Below, piece after piece: positions 8,251 through 15,018 of a DNA stretch of 16,674 nucleotides. Location: contig DFBN01000117.1 in NCBI GenBank assembly GCA_002366635.1, positions 21,867-38,540 of the forward strand, in the 5' to 3' direction. The translations under genes and the position numbers were made by a program. Numbering within the stretch: the first letter of the stretch is position 1; each line of letters starts with the position of its first letter. The notes beneath the pieces are model-generated. The model saw nothing but the letters and a program-made list of their open reading frames with translations, had not been told where the DNA came from and did not search any database. This stretch comes from Caldifarciminota bacterium UBA3079 (lineage in GTDB: Bacteria; Hydrothermota; Tepidihabitantia; Tepidihabitantales; Tepidihabitantaceae).

Positions 8251-9282
8251 TTATCTCGTTACGACCGGGCCGTGGAAGCTGCCTCGGTCAGGATAACGGC
8301 ATACACCGCCACTGCCGTCCTCGAAATAGAAGTAATAATCATGGTTATAGCCCACATGGTGACGGGTCCTGAAGATATAGAGGCCGGAATATGGCTTACC
8401 AGCCGCAAGTTTCATCATCTGTGGAATATCATCAATATATACCAAGGCTATTGATGGTACATCAAAGTCCTTATCCCGGTAATGAATGGTGTATGCGTAT
8501 TTCGTTCGATAATTTCCTATCGGTGGTATAATCTTCTTGTCCCCAAGGTGGGGTGGGTTATTGAATGATTTTACCACCTCTGGCCCACGGAGGAACCCAT
8601 GGTGGGGGTGAGTTATACAACCTCCGTCACCGTCGGTAGCAACGAAATAATAGGCATGGGGGGCCGCGGGTAGAACTGTCTCGTAAAGATAGCTACCGTT
8701 ATTGGGATTGCCTTTATGGAGCTTCATATTGTGGATGATGCCGTCAATTACTACCCTTACTGCCCGTGGAGGACGGTATTCATCACGGTCACGATAGTAG
8801 ACGCTGAAAGTATAAATATTTTTGTCGGTGCCGTGGTCGAAGTGCACACCGCCTTCAGTAAGAAACGCCGGGCGGTTATATGGCTTGCGCTTGCCGACAT
8901 AAGGACCGTGCTTGGCACCGTAACGGGGATAGCGCTCGCTCATCCCCCTGGCATCCTCGGCGTAGAAATAATAGGAATGTTCCCCCGGAGGAAGTGTCAG
9001 GCGTGCGTGGTATCTTCCATTTTCGGCGCGGCCTTTAATCAAGCGCATGGAATAAGCGGTATTGTCGATGAAAACCTCAACTTTGGCCGGGACATCGCCA
9101 TCAATGTCGCTGTATTCCACCGTAGCGACAAAAGTAGTCCTTGCGACGCCCTCCATCGGGCGGACCGTCGCTTGACGCAAGCAGGGCTTGTGGTTTTCCT
9201 GCGCGGCCAACGACGGGGTTAAAAGAGCAACAGCAGCCACTAGACCAAGAGTTACCATAAAAGCATAATGCTTTCGGTGCAT
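8251..9282 (-). CDS. Secreted protein of three ~100-residue Ig-like repeats, function unknown
   Basis: This 343-residue protein has a Sec signal peptide (hydrophobic residues 7-25, likely cut after SLA or LAA near 26-27). The mature part is almost wholly three copies of one module, at about 35-129, 136-237 and 240-341. Each copy has an aromatic strand ending in Y-x-D-x-D (EYSDIDGD, YYRDRDEY, HYRDKDFD), then x-P-x-x-V-x-V-x-I-D, M-x-L-x-x-G, G-x-Y, H-x-Y-Y-F-x-x-x-D, and ends R/T-x-P-x-x-G-x-x-x-G-P. The pattern suggests an Ig- or FN3-like beta-sandwich, with the acidic residues possibly binding calcium. I do not recognise a named family. There are few cysteines (one in the N-terminal region, one each in repeats 2 and 3). 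The start is fixed by AAGGAGGA 3 nt before the ATG, behind a consensus promoter. It is probably co-transcribed with the PQQ lipoprotein that follows. Confidence 0.75.
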   Translation of the reverse strand: MHRKHYAFMVTLGLVAAVALLTPSLAAQENHKPCLRQATVRPMEGVARTTFVATVEYSDIDGDVPAKVEVFIDNTAYSMRLIKGRAENGRYHARLTLPPGEHSYYFYAEDARGMSERYPRYGAKHGPYVGKRKPYNRPAFLTEGGVHFDHGTDKNIYTFSVYYRDRDEYRPPRAVRVVIDGIIHNMKLHKGNPNNGSYLYETVLPAAPHAYYFVATDGDGGCITHPHHGFLRGPEVVKSFNNPPHLGDKKIIPPIGNYRTKYAYTIHYRDKDFDVPSIALVYIDDIPQMMKLAAGKPYSGLYIFRTRHHVGYNHDYYFYFEDGSGGVCRYPDRGSFHGPVVTR

Positions 9283-9304
9283 TCTTCCTCCTTATATTTT
9301 AGAT

Positions 9305-9333
9305 ATTATAGAATTCCATTTTTCCGGTGTCAA
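9305..9333 (-). promoter_or_regulatory. Consensus sigma70 promoter of the triple-repeat/PQQ operon
   Basis: On the minus strand, TTGACA (9328-9333), a 17-nt spacer and TATAAT (9305-9310) match the sigma70 consensus at every position. The predicted start is near 9298, leaving a leader of about 15 nt that is nearly all ribosome binding site (AAGGAGGA). High constitutive expression is expected. Confidence 0.85.
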
Positions 9334-9361
9334 GGCAAACATCAAACCTGCACATTTTCAA

Positions 9362-10108
9362 TTAGCGTGCAACGACCATCATCCGTGTCGTGAAAGGTCC
9401 GACCGGCAAGAAACTGCCATGGGTATAAAACCGAACGCGACTGAAACCGGCCGCCTCAAGACAACGTTTTATCTCGTGACGGGTATATGCCCGCTCCTGA
9501 TGCACCTCTTCGAACTTCTCTGGTTCTGACCCATCCCCTTTTTCCTCCCAGAAAGTAAGATGCAATGTTGAAACTTTAGTCTTATCATCATAACTGTTTT
9601 GCCAGATAGAATAAATGTCGCCAACATTTCTGGGTGTTGTCCGGTTTCCCCAGAACATCGACAGACTGTAGACAGTATTCATATCAAATACGAACAAGCC
9701 GCCATCAGCCAAGGCTTGACGCACGCATATAAAACACCGCCTCAGTTTATCTTCTGTCAAAAGATAATTGGCGCTGTCGTAAAGACAGATAACCGCATCC
9801 ATCGGTTCATCCAGGCTGAAATCAGTCATATCGCCACGAACCGTTTCAATCGGCAAACCCCTCTTTTTCTTTTCGAGTAATCCGAGCATCTCTTCTGAAC
9901 GGTCCAAACCCACCATCTTATATCCCCTTATCGCCAAAAGCACGGTGGGAATCCCGGTGCCGCAAGCGAGGTCAAGAATCCTCTTCGGCTCTGACTTGAA
10001 CCGTCTGAACACCCGCTCCACATAATCAACCCAGGCTTTGTAATCTACGAACCTCAGCATAAAACGGTCATAACAAAAAGCGAATCGCTTGAAAGGCTTC
10101 TCTATCAT
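9362..10108 (-). CDS. Class I SAM-dependent methyltransferase
   Basis: This 248-residue protein has the Rossmann-fold methyltransferase motifs in order. They are motif I ILDLACGTG (residues 44-52), the acidic end of strand 2 VGLDRSEEML (Asp69 for the SAM ribose), VRGDMTDFSL (Asp93 region) and DAVICLYDSANYLL for motif IV. The second half contains a beta-rich insert with many aromatic residues (FWEEKGDGS, HQERAYTRHEIKRCLEAAGF), a layout seen in small-molecule methyltransferases of the methyltransferase-11/25 type. The substrate cannot be told. The gene stands alone between two promoters. Its own promoter ends 9 nt before the ATG and there is no Shine-Dalgarno, so the mRNA should be leaderless. 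No in-frame start lies closer to the promoter, and this one keeps the expected N-terminal helix. Confidence 0.85.
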   Translation of the reverse strand: MIEKPFKRFAFCYDRFMLRFVDYKAWVDYVERVFRRFKSEPKRILDLACGTGIPTVLLAIRGYKMVGLDRSEEMLGLLEKKKRGLPIETVRGDMTDFSLDEPMDAVICLYDSANYLLTEDKLRRCFICVRQALADGGLFVFDMNTVYSLSMFWGNRTTPRNVGDIYSIWQNSYDDKTKVSTLHLTFWEEKGDGSEPEKFEEVHQERAYTRHEIKRCLEAAGFSRVRFYTHGSFLPVGPFTTRMMVVAR

Positions 10109-10117
10109 ATCGAACCC

Positions 10118-10145
10118 ACTATAGAACCCAACTCTTGGATGTCAA
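10118..10145 (-). promoter_or_regulatory. Promoter for the methyltransferase, predicted leaderless transcript
   Basis: On the minus strand, TTGACA (10140-10145), a 16-nt spacer and TATAGT (10118-10123) precede the ATG at 10106-10108. Only 9 nt separate the -10 box from the start codon, so transcription should begin 0-4 nt before the ATG. Confidence 0.75.
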
Positions 10146-10230
10146 GCTGCATACCGCATATGAACCTGGAAGCAGAATGCCACCGGGACAACGAAAAATC
10201 TTCGTGGAATCATAGGGCATAGATTACATA

Positions 10231-10746
10231 TTACCTTGATAAAGCGCCACTTACAAAACCAGGGGCGGACCCCGGGCACCCCCTGGAGTTGCTTAGGGTC
10301 CCGGCCTTAGCCGTTCCGAATCTGAGAATAAGTTTGTCAACCACCAGTTTCAGCACCGGCATACGGCCAGCATAAAAAAGATGCCCTTTGCACCGGCAAT
10401 CAGAAGAACCGAAACCCCTGATAGTTGCAAGCATTCGAGACAGAAACTGTGCTATCTCGCATTCAAACTCGCCGTGAAAGATATAAGCATCAACCGGCTT
10501 CATCCGGCCAGAACCGGTAGTAAGATAATCTATATGCCAGTGAATCCGCTTTGTCGCCCTCATATGCCTTTTGACCCGTTTCAGCACATTTTTACGGGCC
10601 GACCCGACATAAAGGTAAAAACCAGGCCTGAACTCCAGCCTGCCAAGCCTTCCGACAGTTTTTACCCTCTTCATCTGATTGAAAAGAACAAACACATAAC
10701 TATGCGGCCGAGTGGCTAAACTTGTAACATCTGCAATATCAAACAT
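10231..10746 (-). CDS. GIY-YIG (DUF123-type) nuclease-like protein
   Basis: This 171-residue protein carries the GIY-YIG signature in its DUF123 form: PGFYLYVGSA (Gly42-Phe43-Tyr44, Tyr46-Val47-Gly48), then KRVKRH, the strongly conserved HWHIDYL (69-75), an acidic FECEIA (Glu95-Cys96) and GFGSSDCRCKGHLFY (111-125). The Cys/His pattern of the last block is typical of the family. GIY-YIG enzymes cut DNA, but the role of stand-alone DUF123 proteins is not established. The start at 10744-10746 is preferred over the upstream in-frame one at 10809, because family members begin shortly before the SYVFVLF strand and a candidate -10 box lies at 10797-10802, downstream of the longer start. There is no clear Shine-Dalgarno. 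About 25 residues after LILRF form a Gly/Ser/Pro-rich tail not usual for the family. Confidence 0.82.
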   Translation of the reverse strand: MFDIADVTSLATRPHSYVFVLFNQMKRVKTVGRLGRLEFRPGFYLYVGSARKNVLKRVKRHMRATKRIHWHIDYLTTGSGRMKPVDAYIFHGEFECEIAQFLSRMLATIRGFGSSDCRCKGHLFYAGRMPVLKLVVDKLILRFGTAKAGTLSNSRGCPGSAPGFVSGALSR

Positions 10747-11023
10747 ATCCAGACTATGTTGCCCGGTGCACCATTTTGCATCCAACTGGCGTCTAAATAA
10801 TAGGAGCACGGCGGTCCGGTTTCCAAGAACCGGCTCGGTCTACGAGATTACCGTGATACTGGGTCGCCCGTGACTCCTTTCTTTCGACCCGGTATTATTC
10901 TCCGACTACCGTTACTGTCAGTTTCCAACTTTTTGACCGGTTGTCAAAAGGCAGGAAAATAAATGGAAATTCAGAAGGGTCACGGGAGGTCACGGAATCC
11001 TGGCCTCTTTAATCTGACCGAGC
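10747..11023. other. Gene-free gap with short direct and inverted repeats
   Basis: No coding region or RNA gene is recognised here. It holds GGTCACGG at 10978-10985 and again at 10988-10995, exactly 10 bp apart. The inverse CCCGTGAC is at 10867-10874, matching GTCACGGG at 10979-10986. A TTTTGAC/GTCAAAA inverted repeat with a 5-nt loop (CGGTT) is at about 10932-10948. A CCGGTT/AACCGG inverted repeat is at 10816-10833. No T-tract follows any of them, so they do not look like terminators; operator sites are possible. Confidence 0.5.
10797..10826 (-). promoter_or_regulatory. Possible promoter of the GIY-YIG gene
   Basis: On the minus strand, TTGGAA (10821-10826), an 18-nt spacer and TATTAT (10797-10802) resemble a sigma70 promoter with two mismatches in the -35 and one in the -10. 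The -35 lies inside the CCGGTT/AACCGG palindrome at 10816-10833, which could be an operator. A start near 10790 would leave a leader of about 44 nt. Confidence 0.35.
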
Positions 11024-11569
11024 TCAATTGACTTCGTTCCCTTCGTGCCCTTTTTCTGCCCCATCCCATGCCTTGACAGTAGTTTCGGCAAAACACAAAC
11101 CTTCAACCGGCTCGCTCACTGTAAAGCCCGCAGCCCGAAAAACTCTGGTCCTGCCTTCGGGCTCGAGATTGACCTCGGAACGGCAGACCGCCTGAACTAC
11201 CTCAAAATCGTTCTCCCCGGCGAAATCCATCACTGCCACCAAAAGGTCCACATCCACATTACCCTTTCTGGCCTCAGGCGTGGCATAGAGTGCGGCAATC
11301 AGCAAAGCATCCTCGCGGGTAGGAAATGGCAACCGGTTCAGGTTGGGAAACATTTCTGGTCGTCCAAACACTGCATAACCCAATATCTTATTCTTGTTAA
11401 CTGCCGCTTTGATGCCAGACTTCTCATCTTCAATAAACGGGAAGAGACTCTCAGGCTGCACATGATATTCATTCAACAACGGGCAACGGAAACACAAAAC
11501 TCCTTCCAGGTCCAGCATCTCAATCATGTTAGCATCAACATCGATAATTCGGATGTTTGCACCTTGCAT
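11024..11569 (-). CDS. GNAT-like acetyltransferase-fold protein
   Basis: This 181-residue protein has the outline of the GNAT fold: KNKILGYAVFG for strands 2-4, DALLIAALYATPEARKGNVDVDLL for strand 4 into the acetyl-CoA loop, FEVVQAVCRSEVNLEP for strand 5, and VFRAAGFTVSEP, the usual AAGF-type end. The acetyl-CoA pyrophosphate loop, normally Q/R-x-x-G-x-G/A, reads ARKGNVDV and is degenerate, so activity is uncertain. The substrate is unknown. The start is taken as the ATG at 11567-11569, although a TTG three codons upstream is possible; neither has a good Shine-Dalgarno. It begins 21 nt after the asnA stop on the same strand and is very likely in the same operon. Family membership is moderate, function not known. 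Confidence 0.55.
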   Translation of the reverse strand: MQGANIRIIDVDANMIEMLDLEGVLCFRCPLLNEYHVQPESLFPFIEDEKSGIKAAVNKNKILGYAVFGRPEMFPNLNRLPFPTREDALLIAALYATPEARKGNVDVDLLVAVMDFAGENDFEVVQAVCRSEVNLEPEGRTRVFRAAGFTVSEPVEGLCFAETTVKAWDGAEKGHEGNEVN

Positions 11570-11590
11570 CAATAGCAAAACCGTTCGGGT

Positions 11591-12718
11591 TTACTCAAGG
11601 ACATAAATGTTCTTCTTCCGGCACATCTCTTTGAGGAGGACGGGCCACACGCTCACACTGACTTCTCCGAGGTGCGCAGTCCGTAACAGGTACATGTATG
11701 TCCGTGACTGTCCGATACCGCCGCCAATCGAAAGCGGAATTTCATCATGAAGAATCGCTTGGTGGTACGGCAGGTTCAGGAAATCTTCCTGGCCCGACAT
11801 CTTGAGCTGGACCTTGAGCGTTTCTTTAGTAACCCGGATGCCCATGGATGTCAACTCATGCCGGCGTTTTGTCACCGGGTTCCAGACAAGGATGTCGCCG
11901 TTCAGGCCGTGCATCATCTCGCCATTCTTCTCAACCGTCTCGGTTACCCAGTCGTCGTAGTCCGCGGCCCGCATCTCGTGCGGATACCCGTCCTTCAAAG
12001 TCCAGCCGATGCCGATAATAAAGACCGCCGGGTATTTCTGCAGAATCCGGGTTTCACGCTGCTTGCGCGGCAGGTCCGGGAACATATCGAGGATTTCCTC
12101 GGCGTGCAGGAACTTAAGCTCCTCGGGAACAGGCGGATACTTGTCGGTCCCAAGCTGGGGAAACATTTCCTGTGCCATCTTGCCGGCGCCGTAGATAACC
12201 TTCCAAATCTTCTCGACCACGGCCTTGAGGAAATCGAGATTGCGGTTCTCCTGGGTAATAACCCGTTCCCAGTCCCACTGGTCAACATATGCGCTGTGGT
12301 CATGGTCCAGGAAGTAGTCTTTGCGCACCGCCCGCATGTCGGTATTGATGCCCTCACCGACCTTGCAGCCGAACTGCTTGAGCGCCATCCGCTTCCACTT
12401 CGTGGCCGCCTGGACGAGTTGAGCCTTAATTGGCACTTCAAGTCCGAGCCCGCACGGAAACTCGATTGGTGTCCGCGAGCCGTCCCGGTCCAGCGTATCG
12501 TTCACCCCGCTCTCGCGGTCAACAATCAAAGGAACTTGCACCATCTGCAGGTTCAGTTCTCGGGCAAGGCCATCCTCGATCCAGCGTTTAATCGCATACA
12601 GTGCTTTCATCCGTTCCATCGGATTCAGCAGGGGCTTGTAGTCGTCGGGCAGAATTTTCTCGACATCAGCGTAGTTACCGATGCCTGGCCCAGCTAGGTC
12701 TGCTGTTTTATTCGCCAT
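11591..12718 (-). CDS. asnA: Aspartate--ammonia ligase (asparagine synthetase A)
   Basis: AsnA makes asparagine from aspartate, ammonia and ATP (giving AMP and PPi); its fold is that of class II aminoacyl-tRNA synthetases. Recognisable stretches are YVDQWDWERVI near the middle, the class II-type motif SIGGGIGQSRTYMYLL and the C-terminal HLGEVSVSVWP. The protein has 375 residues against about 330 in E. coli; some extra length lies in a longer N-terminus and insertions around the middle. The start at 12716-12718 is chosen for AGGAG 8 nt before the ATG. The longer frame to 12799 would extend through the promoter region. A 12-bp palindrome overlaps the -35 box, suggesting repressor control. The GNAT-like gene follows closely. 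A ligase homologue with a different role cannot be excluded, but the family match is clear. Confidence 0.93.
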   Translation of the reverse strand: MANKTADLAGPGIGNYADVEKILPDDYKPLLNPMERMKALYAIKRWIEDGLARELNLQMVQVPLIVDRESGVNDTLDRDGSRTPIEFPCGLGLEVPIKAQLVQAATKWKRMALKQFGCKVGEGINTDMRAVRKDYFLDHDHSAYVDQWDWERVITQENRNLDFLKAVVEKIWKVIYGAGKMAQEMFPQLGTDKYPPVPEELKFLHAEEILDMFPDLPRKQRETRILQKYPAVFIIGIGWTLKDGYPHEMRAADYDDWVTETVEKNGEMMHGLNGDILVWNPVTKRRHELTSMGIRVTKETLKVQLKMSGQEDFLNLPYHQAILHDEIPLSIGGGIGQSRTYMYLLRTAHLGEVSVSVWPVLLKEMCRKKNIYVLE

Positions 12719-12759
12719 TATGTTCACTCCTTTTGTATTACAATCCTCAACTGGCGAAC

Positions 12760-12787
12760 ACAGTATCGAATTACAACCGGTTGTCAA
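12760..12787 (-). promoter_or_regulatory. Possible asnA promoter
   Basis: On the minus strand, TTGACA (12782-12787) is followed after 16 nt by TACTGT (12760-12765), a weak -10 with three mismatches. A start near 12753 gives a leader of about 35 nt with a good AGGAG site. The -35 box is good; the -10 assignment is uncertain. Confidence 0.45.
12773..12784. promoter_or_regulatory. Perfect 12-bp palindrome, candidate operator of asnA
   Basis: ACAACCGGTTGT is a perfect palindrome. It overlaps the first bases of the spacer and half of the -35 box of the asnA promoter, where a bound repressor would block RNA polymerase. Part of it (CCGGTTGTCAA, 12777-12787) recurs at 10937-10947. The regulator is unknown. 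Confidence 0.45.
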
Positions 12788-12855
12788 CTGCCGGCACATG
12801 CATTCCGGCTCAAATCTCCCGACCTCAAATCTTCAATCACCCTAGCTATTCCTGA

Positions 12856-12883
12856 TTGACACGGTCCGACATCAAGCTATTTT
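12856..12883 (+). promoter_or_regulatory. Promoter of the lamin-tail-domain gene, predicted leaderless transcript
   Basis: TTGACA (12856-12861), a 16-nt spacer and TATTTT (12878-12883) end 5 nt before the ATG at 12889. An in-frame TAA at 12883-12885 rules out any earlier start, so transcription should start at or next to the ATG. There is no Shine-Dalgarno. Confidence 0.65.
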
Positions 12884-12888
12884 AACAC

Positions 12889-14172
12889 ATGACAGTGTTT
12901 GTCCTGCTTCTTGCCGTAAGCCGGGTCGTAATCACCGAAGTGATGGCAAACCCGGCCGGGCTTTCCGGTGCCCACAAACCAGAAGACCGCAACGAGTTCG
13001 TTGAGCTCTACAATCCGGGCGAGAAACCGGTAGACCTATTTAACTGGACAATCAATGACCTCGATGCGGTTGACTGGCTCGTTGCCTGGGAGGACTCTTC
13101 GGTTCTTGGTTCAAACCGAACGCTCATTGTGGGTTCAACATGGCTGAAAGGGGGCGGCTACGCAGTAGTGCTCGATTCAGAATACACTGACCCGAACCCT
13201 GAAGGGAACTTTATCCAACCTTACAGTTTCGGCGACAATACACTGATTATGACAACCCGCAATACGACCATCGGTAACGGCCTGGCAATAAACGACCCAT
13301 TGATTCTTGCGTCACCTTACGGTGACACCAGCACTTTTGGAACACCGTTTGACACGAGTGACTCGATTCCCTGCAATCCTGGCGATGGTTTCTCCTGGGA
13401 AAGAATCGGCCCGGACCGACCGGACACGGTTGACAACTGGACGGTTTGTCCTGACCCGGCCGGTTGCACGCCGGGCGCACCATCTAGCATCAGCTCGCTC
13501 CCTGATTTGGCGCTTGTCCAGCTTGAACTCGAAGACACTGCTGCATTGAAGCCGGGTGAGGCATTCTACTGCCGGGTCGGCATCGCGAATTCGGGCTTTG
13601 TCTCAACCGACAGTTGGACCCTGGAATTATTCCTTGATTGCAATGGCAATGCGGTTCCGGACCGGAAAGAAAACGCTTGGCGGCGTCCAGGCTGGCTGCT
13701 CAAACCGGATAAAGATTCAGTCGTCCGTGTTCGGATGACATATCCCCAGGTTCAAACCGACCTCTGGGCACGAATCCTCTGCCCTGAGGACCGTGACACA
13801 ATCAACAACCAGCGCCGCATCACCTTGAATCCTAAAGCCCATCATTTGCTTAATTTTACTACATCCAGCTTCAGCCCGGACGGTGATGGTTTTGAAGACA
13901 GCCTAGTAATCGTTTACCGTCTGCCCGAACCCGGTGGGAAGCTTACAATTACGGTATTCAACCTCGCTGGTCAGGCGGTTAAGGAATTTTCCAAGGAACG
14001 GGTTAAATCAAACCAAGGCATACTTTACTGGGACGGCAAAAACAACCGTGACCAACCGGTCCCGACCGGTGTATATGCAATCTGGTTACAGTATCACCGT
14101 TCTGATTATGATGCGGTCGAGAAACTGCCGGTGCTTTTGATTCGCAGACCGAGCCAGTCTAAAGCGGGCTAA
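12889..14172 (+). CDS. Secreted lamin-tail-domain protein with CARDB-like and FlgD Ig-like domains
   Basis: This 427-residue protein starts with a short hydrophobic stretch (MTVFVLLLAVS). It then has a lamin tail domain (about 12-180) opening with RVVITEVMANP and containing DRNEFVELYNPGEKPVDLFNW. A CARDB-like beta-sandwich follows (about 205-310; PDLALVQLELED, VGIANSGF) and then a FlgD-type Ig domain (about 323-420; SFSPDGDGFEDSLVIVYRL, VFNLAGQAVKEF, YWDGKNNRDQPVPTGVYAI). Such C-terminal domains are often sorting or surface-anchoring modules in FCB-type bacteria. The predicted signal peptide is unusually short and lacks a basic N-terminus, yet an in-frame stop just upstream forces this start. 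It is the only plus-strand gene, divergent from asnA and convergent with the M23 peptidase gene, whose end it overlaps by 14 nt. A surface or extracellular structural role is inferred. Confidence 0.8.
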   Translation: MTVFVLLLAVSRVVITEVMANPAGLSGAHKPEDRNEFVELYNPGEKPVDLFNWTINDLDAVDWLVAWEDSSVLGSNRTLIVGSTWLKGGGYAVVLDSEYTDPNPEGNFIQPYSFGDNTLIMTTRNTTIGNGLAINDPLILASPYGDTSTFGTPFDTSDSIPCNPGDGFSWERIGPDRPDTVDNWTVCPDPAGCTPGAPSSISSLPDLALVQLELEDTAALKPGEAFYCRVGIANSGFVSTDSWTLELFLDCNGNAVPDRKENAWRRPGWLLKPDKDSVVRVRMTYPQVQTDLWARILCPEDRDTINNQRRITLNPKAHHLLNFTTSSFSPDGDGFEDSLVIVYRLPEPGGKLTITVFNLAGQAVKEFSKERVKSNQGILYWDGKNNRDQPVPTGVYAIWLQYHRSDYDAVEKLPVLLIRRPSQSKAG

Positions 14173-15013
14173 TGATGTAATTGCGTGGATTCACCCAATT
14201 GCCTTTGCGTTTAACCCCGTAATGGAGGTGGGCCCCGGTTGACCGGCCCGAAGAACCCAGGTTAGCAATTTTCTTGCCCCGGGTTACCCGATCTCCAATC
14301 TTGACCCGCAAAGAACTGCAATGGGCATAGAATGTATGAACCCCATTCCCATGGTCGATTTCAATACAACGGCCCCAGCCACTCTTCCAGCCTGAGAAAA
14401 TGACACGACCGTCAGCAACCGCAACAATCGCAGTCCCGTAAGGCGCTACGATATCGATACCATTATGCATCCGGTGCTGGTCGGTAAACGGGTCACGCCG
14501 TAGCCCGAACCCAGAAGTAACCCAACCCTGAACCGGCCAGATTGACGGGATATGGCCGAGTCTGTATTTCTGCTTATCCAAACTCTTTTCAATCTCGCTT
14601 AAAGAACTTTCTTCGAACCGCGCACGGCGCAGAAGATTACCGACTTCTTCATTCACCGCCGGTAAAGGACCGCCAATCCCCATCAGCCGGACCTCGGCCG
14701 GAATCAAGCGCAACCCGCTCGCGCAACGCAGTCGGTTATCCATTTCCTCGGTCCTCGCAAGAAAACCCCGGAAAGTATCAACAGCCGCAGCGTATGTAGC
14801 AAGCCTGTTCTTGAGTTGATAGTTCTCCTGGATAAGTCGGTTAAGTTTCCCATAATCTGTGGATTTATCAATGTAGAGTTGTCCCAGGTAACCCGCAAGA
14901 ACCAGAAGCCCGACTACAAGAAATCCGCCAAGATAAATAGCAACATCGGGAATCGACAGGTTGAACAACCTGTTGTGATGCTTCAAGGCAACCAGAACCT
15001 GGAGCCGTTTCAC
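14159..15013 (-). CDS. Membrane-anchored M23 peptidase (LytM-type)
   Basis: This 284-residue protein has one membrane span near the N-terminus (about 24-46), a helical, probably coiled-coil region (about 50-95), a linker, and a C-terminal M23/LytM zinc peptidase domain (about 158-284). Zinc and catalytic residues are present: HNGID (His183, Asp187), YAH (His231) and HLH (His262, His264). M23 enzymes cut peptidoglycan cross-bridges; with an N-terminal anchor and coiled coil, this resembles cell-wall-remodelling factors of the DipM/MepM type. All key residues are intact, so it should be active rather than an EnvC-like activator. The start codon is GTG at 15011-15013, directly behind a promoter and with no Shine-Dalgarno. 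Its 3' end overlaps the convergent lamin-tail gene by 14 nt. Confidence 0.9.
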   Translation of the reverse strand: MKRLQVLVALKHHNRLFNLSIPDVAIYLGGFLVVGLLVLAGYLGQLYIDKSTDYGKLNRLIQENYQLKNRLATYAAAVDTFRGFLARTEEMDNRLRCASGLRLIPAEVRLMGIGGPLPAVNEEVGNLLRRARFEESSLSEIEKSLDKQKYRLGHIPSIWPVQGWVTSGFGLRRDPFTDQHRMHNGIDIVAPYGTAIVAVADGRVIFSGWKSGWGRCIEIDHGNGVHTFYAHCSSLRVKIGDRVTRGKKIANLGSSGRSTGAHLHYGVKRKGNWVNPRNYIISPL

Positions 15014-15018
15014 ACAAT

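Noticed and set aside
8716..9222. 168-residue open frame on the plus strand
   Set aside because: It is antisense to the triple-repeat secreted protein, which has a signal peptide, a ribosome binding site and a consensus promoter.
10150..10230. Terminator after the GIY-YIG gene (ACGAA/TTCGT hairpin)
   Set aside because: The stem is only five base pairs and no T-tract follows on the minus strand.
10816..10833. CCGGTT/AACCGG hairpin as a terminator
   Set aside because: No T-tract follows on either strand; it overlaps a possible -35 box and is better considered an operator candidate.
10919..10947. Second promoter for the GIY-YIG gene from TTGACA at 10942-10947
   Set aside because: The -35 is perfect, but the hexamer at the right distance (AAACTG) is not an acceptable -10.
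11747..12697. 316-residue open frame on the plus strand opposite asnA
   Set aside because: It lies entirely inside the well-supported asnA gene on the other strand, has no promoter or ribosome binding site of its own, and its sequence resembles no family.
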